This document shows positions 1 through 10,100 of a stretch of DNA of 64,000 bases, one piece after another. The position numbers were made by a program, and so were the translations under genes. Below the pieces are notes generated by a model. The model was not told where the DNA came from. It saw only the letters and a list, made by a program, of their open reading frames with translations, and did no database searches. The stretch comes from Heliocidaris erythrogramma (lineage: Eukaryota > Echinodermata > Echinoidea > Camarodonta > Echinometridae): NCBI GenBank assembly GCA_025617745.1, contig CM046853.1:48538934-48602933 (forward strand), written 5' to 3'. Numbering within the stretch: position 1 is the first letter of the stretch; each line of letters starts with the position of its first letter.

Positions 1-571
1 AGTTCAATTTTGGAACATAATACGTCAGGTAACAAATAAATTATTCAACAGTTTAAATATTAATAAAATAATTATGACAATTTCCTTCTTTTCAAACAGT
101 GTATGATGGAAAGAGTTTCGTATAATGGGGATTTCTTCTAAACCGAGAGTCCACTTGGAGAACGATTCTGAGTACTTGGTTTTGGAGTATCTGGAGTCTT
201 TTCAATAGTAATCAGTGAGGGTGTATCATTGCTTTATATCAGAGAGTAGCAGTGCAAATGGCTACTTTTATGTATTATATAGTCTTGCTCTCTACAACAC
301 AAAGAAATTACGGTACGTAAGATTTTAGAGCGAACACAGTCAATTGTGTGTGTTCTCTCTGGCGTCGCGGAACGTCTTGGAAAGTGGAGGGGCTTAATGG
401 GGGGGGGGGGCTGCGTGTATACCACATTTTTGCACTGCCATACGTTTGCACGTGTTTACTGAAAAAAGTGGGGGCTGCAGCCCCAGCTCCCCCCCCCCCC
501 CCTCGGTTCCGCGGTCCCTGTCTCTATATGAGAAAGCGAGAGAAGGGGGATGGACTGTACATAAAACCATT
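1..571. other. Upstream DNA, no gene seen
   Basis: Contains a G run (402-411) and a C run (around 490-502). The short open frames show no protein-like composition. No gene recognised. Confidence 0.6.
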
Positions 572-909
572 GGCCCGTATTCTCGAAAGTGGCCTATTAA
601 GTTAAACCTGGCTGAAATCAGGCCACTAATTTATGGAAGGCCAATTGTCAACCCCTAAGTCCCCGTATATATTATTTTATTTATGTAACAAATTAAAGAA
701 ACAAAATTAATTTTTGGCAAGAAATAAGCATCAGAAATCAACTATATCGTGATGTTTTTGTATTTGCATTTAGTTTCAGAACTATATAGGGAGTCCATAG
801 GGATTTTGCAGGATTAAAAGCGGGTGACATTTGGTTTTCCATAATTCAGTGGCCTAAATCTAGGTGGGCGGGGGCTTAAAGCACTGCTGGGCACCTTTCG
901 AGAATACGA
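572..909. mobile_element. Foldback MITE
   Basis: The left end GGCCCGTATTCTCGAAAGTGG returns inverted at the right end (ACCTTTCGAGAATACGAG). The inner pair around GGCCACTAATTTATGGAA / TTCCATAATTCAGTGGCC is also inverted. About 340 bp, non-coding. Confidence 0.7.
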
Positions 910-910
910 G

Positions 911-1100
911 GTGTCGTAGTCGAGGGGTTTAAACACTTGATTGGAGGTCGAGGGTTCGATCCCGGCAGGACACTTATGTCCTTGAACAATGCTCTTTTCT
1001 TTACATAAATGGTATTTGACATATTTTGATAACCAACTCGTGTTTCTTTTCTTTTTGGACATAAACTTTTCACAAAGACATTTTGTCCTGGTCAATTTGC
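911..1100 (+). repeat. tRNA-headed SINE
   Basis: The head at 911-973 has a B-box-like GGTTCGATCCC and ends GTGTCGT / AGGACAC that can pair like an acceptor stem. The following GTCCTTGAACAATGCTCTTT resembles the post-head region of the SINEs at 29150 and 48232. Confidence 0.5.
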
Positions 1101-1480
1101 AAACATTAATGATTTTAATTCAAAAGCCTTCTTGAAAGTTTTAAGCAAGATTATTATATTAAAATATTTAGGAGGTTGAGTTTATAGGGTGCAACAATGA
1201 AATATTTCTTGCGTTTATCCTCCCCCCCCCCCCCCCCACCAAAAAATAAATAAAAAGCTGCAAGAAAATTCCATATCTAATCTCGGAAATGAATCGATAA
1301 TTATTGTATAATTTTTGAAGAGGTCAAAAAGAAGGATTCGGTTGGTTTTGTGGTTTAATTATTTCTAAGATGTCCAAGATTCTATTGGTGAGAAGGGTCA
1401 GACAATGATAATTCAAACACAAAGCATGGTTGAATTGTGTAAAAACATCCGTATTTGGTGTGGGTAGATATTAGGATAGA

Positions 1481-1613
<133 letters not shown>

Positions 1614-1616
1614 CAG

Positions 1617-1715
1617 TGGCGTAGATACGAACACACTTTCTATTGTTAGTGGGGGGGGGGGATGATGAATAGATCATCCCCCACTAACAATGGATAATTA
1701 TGCGTGTCTACGCCC
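1617..1715. mobile_element. Palindromic MITE, type 1, copy a
   Basis: A near-perfect foldback with ends TGGCGTAGATACG / CGTGTCTACGCCC and an inner GTTAGTGGGGG / CCCCCACTAAC pair. Copy b at 1979-2072 is almost identical. Both sit between ACT repeats. Confidence 0.8.
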
Positions 1716-1738
1716 GACTACTACTACTACTAACTACC

Positions 1739-1852
1739 ATGGGCGTCAATCCTCACAGGAATTCTATTGAAGTGGGGGGACACCCTATTGTTGCATCCAG
1801 GTGCCCCCCCCCCCCCCACTTGAATAGAATTCCTGTGAGGATTGACGCCCAT
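1739..1852. mobile_element. Palindromic MITE, type 2
   Basis: 114-bp hairpin. The left arm ATGGGCGTCAATCCTCACAG is repeated exactly in inverse at the right end, continuing through GAATTCTATTGAAGTGG. The tip holds a C run of about 14. Confidence 0.85.
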
Positions 1853-1882
1853 GCTAACTACTACTCTACTACTATACTACTA

Positions 1883-1929
<47 letters not shown>

Positions 1930-1978
1930 TTACTATACTATACTACTACTATTACTACTGTACTACTACTACTACCAG

Positions 1979-2072
1979 TGGCGTAGATACGAACACACTT
2001 TCTATTGTTAGTGGGGGGATGATGAATAGATCATCCCCCACTAACAATGGATAATTATGCGTGTCTACGCCC
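1979..2072. mobile_element. Palindromic MITE, type 1, copy b
   Basis: Same sequence as 1617-1715 apart from a shorter G run and small changes at the edge. It is again flanked by ACT repeats on both sides. Confidence 0.8.
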
Positions 2073-2110
2073 ATGACTACTACTACTACTAACTACTACT
2101 CTACTACTAC

Positions 2111-2222
2111 CAGGCGCGGCGATTTCTTGTCACGGCCCGGGTGGGACGCGACCAGCCTTTACTCAATAAATTTTTAATTAGTCTTCAAAATTTCCGGGGG
2201 GGGGGGATCGCCGCCCTTGACT
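2111..2222. mobile_element. Possible third palindrome type
   Basis: Ends GGCGCGGCGAT and ATCGCCGCCC are inverted. The interior holds an A/T-rich core and an 11-G run. Flanked by ACT-rich DNA like its neighbours. The arms are short, so confidence is lower. Confidence 0.5.
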
Positions 2223-2537
2223 ACTACGACACCACTGGTACGTGACCACTACCTGCTACAGCAATAACGTAATCGTTTTAGTGGGCGTCAACTCTCAACT
2301 GGACACACCCCCATCACTGACCCAGCAGATAGGATCAGGACTGATCGAATGTTTGTCCTGCAGAATGAGAGCAAAGGGCTAGTCTTGTTTTGCAGTCCTG
2401 ATATGTAGAAGTGAAAGAGTGTAGAGAGACATGTATGCGGAGCGTATAAGTGAGTGAGTGGGAGAGAGAGGGAGGAGAGGAGAGGAGAGAAAAGGAGAGA
2501 CAGATAGAGAGAGAGAGAGAGGGGAAGAGGAGGGGAG

Positions 2538-2791
2538 TCTGTGGTGGATCCAGGATTCTCTGGTTGGTGGGGGTACATGTAAGGAAGTTGTATGATACTT
2601 AAGCTAAATTAAATTTAAAAAAAAAATAAGAAGAAAAAAAGACCACATTTTTCAGGTGCCCAGGACCTAGCGAGGCACAAATAGGGGCACATTTTATTTT
2701 GTTATAGACTTTAAATACATATTACATATGCCAGACTAGTTTTGCCAGGGGTGGGGTGGTACATGCCGCACGGGCCCTGGATCCGCCACTA
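2538..2791. mobile_element. MITE with GTGGCGGATCCAGG ends
   Basis: GTGGTGGATCCAGG on the left and CCTGGATCCGCCAC on the right form about 14-bp terminal inverted repeats around 225 bp of non-coding A/T-rich DNA. GA-rich sequence at 2457-2525 precedes it. Confidence 0.6.
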
Positions 2792-3107
2792 GAAGTTTCC
2801 ATAAGGCCAGGGCCATCGCTGGAGATGGGGGGGGGGGGGGGGCTCACTTCCCCTATTTTTTGTTCTTGCTTTGTGGAGAAATTTTCAGATAATTAATTTG
2901 TCTGCAAATTTGGGATGACACTTCTCCCATTCGAAATGGTCTTGTATAAAACCCAACACACACTGTAGGTTCAGTCTACAAAAATGTTATAGCATTTGAT
3001 ATAAAATATAAACACGTAAAATATTTTTCATTGAGGTTCTGAATAGTCATATAGATAGTTATATCGAAAATACAGCCTATAGTATTGTAAGCTTTCTACT
3101 CAGAGGA

Positions 3108-3182
3108 AAGGCCAAATCGGCTCCGAGGGCAGTCTTACGATTGTCTATATAGATCGTAAGATTTGAAACTGATTTGGCCCTT
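3108..3182. repeat. Short hairpin
   Basis: The outer pair GGCCAAATCGG / TGATTTGGCC encloses an inner pair TCTTACGAT / ATCGTAAGA. About 75 bp and non-coding; probably a small MITE. Confidence 0.6.
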
Positions 3183-4002
3183 ATTCCGGTTATATAGCTG
3201 ACAGTGCACCAAAGTCATATGTTTAGTATTCATAATATTATTCAGAACCTGAATCAGGTAGATTTGTTAAAAGGCCCGTATTTAATGCTATTACGATTTA
3301 TTTCCAAACTCACACTGAGTGCGGTGGGCTCAACTATGGGGTTCAGATCATGTCGGATGACAAATTGGGCACCATTGAATTTTTAATTATTTAGATTCAA
3401 AGCAGTTGTGTAGAGCTGATTATGCCTATGGGCCACGAACCGGACCCTGAATGCCTGTTTCATAATAACAAGACGGTCAGTAATAGAGAACAATTGGGGC
3501 AGTCGGTACCCGGCACTGTCCCTCTGGGTGTCGACAGCTATAGCTAGCTCATAAGGAGTCTGAATAGGACTCTTCGGAGACTAGCCTACCAATAATTTCT
3601 TGTCGACATTGTGGGAACGAAAACAGTATGGCTGCCTCCACGAAGACAAAGTTGACTGCCAGTGAATAGTGAATGTTTCGCACCTTAACAGTGGCCGAAG
3701 AAGGCGAAGAGCGCAAGTTCTTGAACTGTAGCAGGACTATTCACCTTCATCAAATGAAATTAGTTAGTATATTTTTGTTCCAATTTTTCCAAATGTGTAG
3801 GTTTCTCAATCTAATTCAGACGACTTGTCTGGAAGTCGGATTACGTGTGCACTGCCACGATACTGCACTGCAAGCTCACTCACTACGCGGCTACTACGGG
3901 AATAAAGCCAAGGCTCTCGCTGGCTGCTCGTCTGCCTGAGCTGTCCGGCTGCATGCTGCTGATAATGAGTGCTGCCACTGCTGGCCTAGCTGACACCCGG
4001 CG

Positions 4003-4412
4003 AAATTTTTTTTCCTGTACCTTTGGGGCTATCCAATATGAATATTCATGAAAGAGACTACAAGTATCGGACTTGTATTTTCTTACTCAGTTTCACCTTA
4101 TTTTTAAATCAGCAAACATGGCAAAAGAAAATTTCATAATATATTCCTCTGCCGAGATTCGAACTCGTGGTCCTTTCATCGATACGATAGCGCACCAGAT
4201 TATCCGATTGCGCCACAGAGAACAGCTGCTCAAAGGCCTTGCTCGTTTTATCATATCCCTACAGTTCGTTTTCATGAATATTCATGCCGACTAGTCTTGA
4301 CGGAATAAACCGTATTACTTGTCATGCGCATGCGTACTCCCATCTCTACATGTAGACCCAAGTCATGAATATTCATATTGGAAAGACCCAAAGGTACAGG
4401 GAAAAAAAAATT
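4003..4412. mobile_element. Foldback element carrying a tRNA-like sequence
   Basis: Arms of about 48 bp (AAATTTTTTTTCCTGTACC ... CCAATATGAATATTCATG) recur inverted at 4363-4412. The interior is unrelated to the arms and contains a 78-nt tRNA-like stretch on the - strand. Confidence 0.75.
4145..4222 (-). repeat. tRNA-like sequence, probably a pseudogene
   Basis: Read on the - strand it has TTCTCTG and CAGAGGA ends that pair over 7 bp, an A-box-like TGGCGCAATCGG, and a T arm GAGTTCGAATCTC. The D loop is too long and no clean anticodon stem forms, so this is more likely a tRNA relic or SINE head than a working tRNA. Confidence 0.45.
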
Positions 4413-4634
4413 AGCAGCCGGGCCCACGAAGTTGAATTTGGCGCTTGTGGACGAGTTCTAATAAGAATTTTTTAGAGTAGAAAAGAAAAGGAAGAACTGA
4501 CTCTAAGATTGCTAGTTAGTAAAGACTAACGTTAAACTAAGTTACTTAGAGAGACTCTTCAGATTTTGCATCATTTTCTGTTCTAGTAGTGTAGTAATAG
4601 TATTATTAGTAATAACTATACACAGCGCTGTCGC

Positions 4635-5189
4635 AAATATTATTTAAACTGTTACTAATATAGCTGTTCAAGCTGGCCATTCAAAATTGCGACTACATGC
4701 TTTTTGATTAAATTAATCCTTTCTTGAAGTAATTATAGTACCAAATCAAGCTTAAACTATTACTTTATTGCGCTCCCTAACTTAAATTTAGTTAACTAAC
4801 TTACAACTTAGCAAAAAAACGATGATTTATTGCGTCGTCTGCCATGTCTGCCCACAGTAGCTGTACTTCACCTCTGCCGTTTGCGAGACGAGATAGTACA
4901 GCTACTGTGGGCAGACATGGCAGACGACGCAATAAATCATCGTTTTTTGGTAAGTTGTAAGTTAGTTAACTAAATTTAAGTTAGGGAGCGCAATAAAGTA
5001 ATAGTTTAAGCTTGATTTGGTACTATAATTACTTCAAGAAAGTTTAAGCTTGATTTGGTACTATAATTACTTCAAGAAAGGATGTAATTTAATCAAAAAG
5101 CATGTAGTCGCAATTTTGTAGTCGCGGTTCGCAACGATTTTGAATGGCCAGCTTGTACAGCTATATTAGTAACAGTTTAAATAATATTT
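4635..5189. repeat. Giant palindrome (about 233/295-nt arms)
   Basis: The left arm (4635-4867) is repeated inverted at 4895-5189 around a 27-nt loop (4868-4894). Pairing runs from the tips (AAATATTATTTAAACTG) to the base of the loop (AGTAGCTGTACT) with very few mismatches. The right arm is about 60 nt longer because a block beginning GTTTAAGCTTGATTTGGTAC is tandemly duplicated (about 5003-5079) and a GTAGTCGC-containing piece is partly repeated (about 5105-5140). Confidence 0.9.
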
Positions 5190-5206
5190 ACATGTATGGA
5201 AACTGT

Positions 5207-5889
5207 TAGCTATACAAGCTTCTTGGCTTATCAATCTGGTACTGGGCCTACGGAGCTATACACGCCGTCCTAGTGTGGCGCCTGTCAGAATGTATCAACA
5301 CAAAAATCCTATGCATCATAATCACCCATTCCCACACACGCTGAACCTTGCAAACCACCCTCGGTATTTGCTGTGGTGGTTCTGGTCATATTTAAAATCT
5401 AAAGATATCAATCGACAAAAATTCTCAAAACTTATCTACAAAAATTCGGCAGCGGGGATAGGATTCAGCTTGCCTTCCGCATGTTGCTGTAAGAATTGTC
5501 ATTATCATGACAAACGATGACCTCTGTTCTCTCGAGCAGTTGAGCCGGCGAGAAGTCAGCACGGGTCTAGTTCTAGACGTTTTTAATTATTTTGTCCGTA
5601 AAACCATGAAGCTATAGGAGCTATACAAACCCTGTGTGTACGTGTGTGCGCACCCAGCGTAGAACCGTTTGAAGTCCACCGATTCACTCTCCTCACAAAT
5701 TTCGGGTTTGTACATGTATAGCTCATATAGCTTCATGGTTTTTCAGCTGAAGCTGAGTTCGCTGCGCTCACTCCACACCTACATGTATGCTCCACACGCA
5801 GGTCAAAGTCCATGAGGTTGCACCCACCACTAAAAATGCTCTAGCTACAACACTGCCAGATTGATAAGCCAAGGAGCTCGTAGAGCTAG
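5207..5889. mobile_element. Inverted-repeat element with inner hairpin
   Basis: Arms around GCTTCTTGGCTTATCAATCTGG (5218-5239) and its inverse (5856-5877) bound about 680 bp. Inside, AAACCATGAAGCTATA at 5600 and its inverse ending at 5742 form a second hairpin. No coding sequence recognised. Confidence 0.6.
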
Positions 5890-7008
5890 GTAACTGTTTG
5901 ATGCAAACCACCCTCAAGAGTTTGCTAAAAAGGGGTTGCCTTCCAGGATCAACTAAGATTGTAAAATGAATAAAAAGAAACAAGAAACAAAAATCGGCAG
6001 GTGTGATCAGGGTCTTTTTTTTACCTTGCATGTGTAACTTGTATATGGGACTACACAAATTTTACCTTGCATGTGTGGTATATGGGGGTGGGGGGGGGAG
6101 GGGGGAGGGGGTTCAAAGGAAACTTCACAAAAATTAACTTGTCAATTTTGCCATCAGATTTTACCCAAAATATACAATCAGGTAACACTAAAATCAGTGA
6201 ATATTTGTAATTCATACAACTGTCAACCTATCTTGTGAAAGATTTGTGACAATTTGTGATGTCATGAATCCCTGCTTGCCAATCATTTAATTCGCGTATT
6301 ACCGTGGCATATGTGTGAACGAGTCTTTAGTTTTAGGTTTAGGGTTAGAGTTAGAGATAAGTTTTTGGTTGCAAATTTGACTAACCATAAAAAAAAAAAT
6401 TTATTACAAATTACAGGGTTACTTAATGTAGAAATGTGACTAGGTATCGATTGGCAGTAGCAGTGCGTGTTATTACAGGTTAACGCGTCACATGCTTTTT
6501 CAAGACGCAACTGGAAAAGCAAATTTTCTGTTATTCTTTTGTTAATCAATAGAATAACTGCAATATATGCTCCTAGACTACATGTACACACATATACAGT
6601 GGATTTCATTTACATGCAATTTCTTAAATCTTACATGCCATCCTATGATAAATAAAATTAGAAGCCTAGCTGGACGGGCATCTTCAGCTCTGTAGTCATA
6701 AATGTCCAGCGAGCATGAATCAAGGTCTTGTCTAATATGGAATTATAACACGTGCACTATAAAGAGGGGGTGCTTCCCAAACAATTGCAGAAAGTGTCCT
6801 TATTGCTTCCCAAGTCATCTCCCCCCGAGCAAGTGGTGCGTAACCTACAAGCATGATTTTTATGGGGGGGGGGGGGGCTGCTATGACTTTGCTTAGGTCA
6901 TGGCCTCCATGCCCATTATAAACTTGACTATTTCAAATTTTTGAATCTTTGCAGATTTATTTGAAAGGTTTCCTTTACAATTTTGCATTTTGTTTTTATT
7001 ATCATCAG
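5890..7008. other. Upstream of MON2 exon 1, no promoter recognised
   Basis: Contains G-rich tracts at 6085-6110 and 6865-6876 and otherwise AT-rich DNA. I see no TATA-like or CpG-rich promoter that I could defend. Confidence 0.5.
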
Positions 7009-7072
7009 GGTTATACATCTGCTAAAAAGGATTTGAAGTGAGCAAACCAGGTACATGTGAAGAACACTCAAA
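7009..7072 (+). promoter_or_regulatory. 5' UTR piece with start-stop uORF
   Basis: A pyrimidine-rich stretch ends in an AG at 7007-7008, so a 5' UTR exon probably begins at 7009 and an upstream non-coding exon exists. An ATG at 7055 is followed at once by TGA (7058-7060). This minimal uORF lies in frame 18 nt before the main start, and its TGA also rules out extension of the protein upstream. The promoter itself was not recognised. Confidence 0.55.
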
Positions 7073-7177
7073 ATGACGTCTGAGTCAGCCATTGCAAAGA
7101 GGCTGGTGGAAAACTTGCAGACAGATCTGAGAGCACTCGTCACTGAAACAAAGAGGAAATATCCACCTGTCAAAGAG
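7073..7177 (+). CDS. MON2: MON2 exon 1 (start codon)
   Basis: The start is ATG 7073, with A at -3 and an in-frame stop 15 nt upstream. It encodes 35 residues, beginning [16 protein letters not shown] and ending KYPPVKE, the conserved N-terminal DCB helix of MON2. The donor is GAG|gtaatg, phase 0. Confidence 0.95.
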
Positions 7178-10100
7178 GTAATGAATACATTCAGTTTTAT
7201 ATTAGTATAAATTTACACGTAGTATTTGATATGTTTTGGGTTTTTTTAAATGATGTTTATGGGCAATCCAACCTTAATGGCAAGTTGCTCTGAAAGAAAG
7301 CAGAAAAATCAGAGAAGCAGATTGGTGAAAGTTTGAATGAAATCGGACGAGCAGTATGAAAGTTATGAATGTTGTAATCACTATACATATACGGGAATTT
7401 CAGATTGGCCAATTTGAAGAACAAAATGTGATCAGTTTAGCCCTTGAATTATTCCTGTCATGAAAGGGTTATTTGGTGTGATCCAGGCGTTACTGGAGCT
7501 GTCAGATTTGTTGTATCATCAGGTGCACGAAAAAAATAGATGATTACAGTAATGTATGATACAAAAAAAAAACCTGGGAAGCGTTTCATCAAGCGTTTTG
7601 TCAGTGATTTTTACTGAGAACTTTTATAAGCTTCTGAAATCCAAGCATCTGATTGGCTGAGAGCAAATTTGTCAGTAAAAAATCACTGACAAAACACTTG
7701 ATGAAACGCTCCCCTGGACTTGCCCTTGTATGAACTGTACTTGAAGTATTGGTATGCACTCTTCAACACTAAATTTATTTTGTCTGTTTCATGAGTAGAT
7801 GTTAATAAGCACTGGAGAAAATAACAAAAATGTTATATAATACCTTCCTATAGAGTTCAGCTTTTACAGTAGTCTGACATTGACTTTGATAGCACAGAGT
7901 ACTTGGATATGTACTTTGATGTGTCACATCAAATTTATATCAGTAAAAGGAACATCAAGTTTATATCTGAATAATAGATAAACATTTGGACTTGATTGGA
8001 AAGTCAATAATAAATGAAACAACCGTTTTGTGGTGAAATAAATTCAAATTTTCGCCCATAGGTCTTCATTAGGTATGATGACTTTATTAAAAAACGCATC
8101 CAAGGCACAATGCGCTAAAGGATAAGTGCATCAAAGCAAAAGTGCAAAAGAGGGAGAAGAGAGAGAGAGAGAGATGGAGAGTGCTAGAGAGAAGAGAGAG
8201 AGAGAGAGCTAGAGAGAAGAAAGAGAGAAAGACAGAAAAGGAAGAATAAGAAACAGAAAAGGAAATTAAAAAGAAGAGAAGAGTCAAAGAAAAAGGTGAA
8301 GAAAAATCAGTAAAAGAAAGGAAAGAAAAGATGATAAGAAAATAAAGAAAGAAAGAAAGAAAAGGGAGAAAATCACACAGAAAAAGAGTAGAAAGTTCCC
8401 CTGGTATGTACATGTATGTATGTACATGCCTCGTTTTGTAGCTCACAGGCATTACATGGAGACTGATTATTCTTTTGAAATTCCTTGAACATGCAGAGTT
8501 TTTTATTTTGTTTTTCATTTCTTGTTTTGTTGTCTTGAAAATCTAAATTAGGCTGCAGAGGCAGACATTTTGAAAATCAGAACCATCGTTGCCAGAAGTA
8601 AAGATGTCATACCTGGTAAGTTTTTCAGAACTACTCTTCTGACTCATATTTTCTACATTTCCTGAATGAATTCACCTCTTTTATTTCCTCTTTCCTATGC
8701 TTGAAGTCCTGTGTCTTCTTAAAACTAAATTAAAGAAAATATGTAGAAAAGATTAGTATATAAATTTATCCAGCTTTGCAATTAAAAAAAAATTATAAAA
8801 AAGATATTTAAGACCTCAAGTTTGTTTTGTGGAAAATACATCATGGTTTATATAATTATATATACTCAACAAATTATATCAAGTTCTTTAGCTACTGTGC
8901 AAAGAAATTGAAGGTGTATGTAAAGGACATGCACAAATTCATACTTCGATATTTGATTAAGAATTGAAGACCTACATTGTAGTACATGTAGATGTCATTT
9001 TATATGCCTTTAATGAGAATAAATATCACCTGTTGAGAGCTAGAAAGGGTCAACTGTAAAGGTACATGTGAATAATGCCCTTCTGGCTCTTCAATAGCAG
9101 ATGATATGCTCTCTTGCATATCTTACATTAACAAGCAGTAAAACTATATGATATAGATTGTTGATTTGCAGAAGGGAAATGAATGTAATATGATTTATTT
9201 TTAAAAATTTATCTCCGGATTAAATCATATTTGGCCGGGCTCCACACTAATTTTTTGTAACTGGGGTCAGGGATGTTCTATGGCCTGTATGCATGGTCCC
9301 TATGTAAATTTTTTTATTTTTGTTGTTGTTTGTCTTCTTTTTCTTTTGGGGGGGGGGGAGGTTGCTTACATTTTAATAGTAACATGCATGTATCAAGTTA
9401 GATGTAATGCATTGTAAGCTATCAGTTACATTTGACGCAAAATCTTCTAAAAATGGTTCTTGTATTATGTGTACATGTATTAAAAGATTTTTTGATCACG
9501 TTTGCTCTGAGGAGTACTGCTGTTTTTTGTGTTTTTTTCATATTCATGAATGTTTAAATGACATACCACTTCAAGAGGAATGAAAAATCCGAGATGCAGC
9601 TTGAGAAGGGGGGGGGGGGCATAAGGGGGATTCACTTCAGTTCAGAAATTAGGGGCACATTAAAAAAAAAATTACATTATTTTTGTTGTTGTAATTAATG
9701 TGTACTTACATGTACATGTACATGTCCGATATTTTTACCCAAAACAAACAAAAGGATTCAAGATGCTGTACAGAAAAAGAGCAGTCAAAATCAGGACAAT
9801 ATTGCAGGAAAAGCAGAAATTTAGGGGGAAGCAAACAAATTCCAGGATTTTTTTTTAGCCACAGTAACGTGACTACCTGTAATTACTATCATTCCACATG
9901 GAAGCTGGACGTACATGTACATATAGATGTGCTGACTGTGGACATGACATGAATAATGCAAGGAGTAATTCAATCCCCCCTTAGTACTCTAAAGCTACCC
10001 TGTTTTCCACCAGCATGAAACTCTATCCTGCGATCAATAGGGGTTATAGACTCAATAGTCTGAACCAAGATTATGAACAAATGTTCTTCTTCCCTCGACT

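Noticed and set aside
4145-4222. Functional tRNA gene
   Set aside because: The D loop is too long, the anticodon stem does not form cleanly, and it lies inside a foldback repeat.
8087-8518. 143-codon open frame on the - strand
   Set aside because: Mostly Ser/Leu/Phe from a GA-rich tract; low complexity, no motif.
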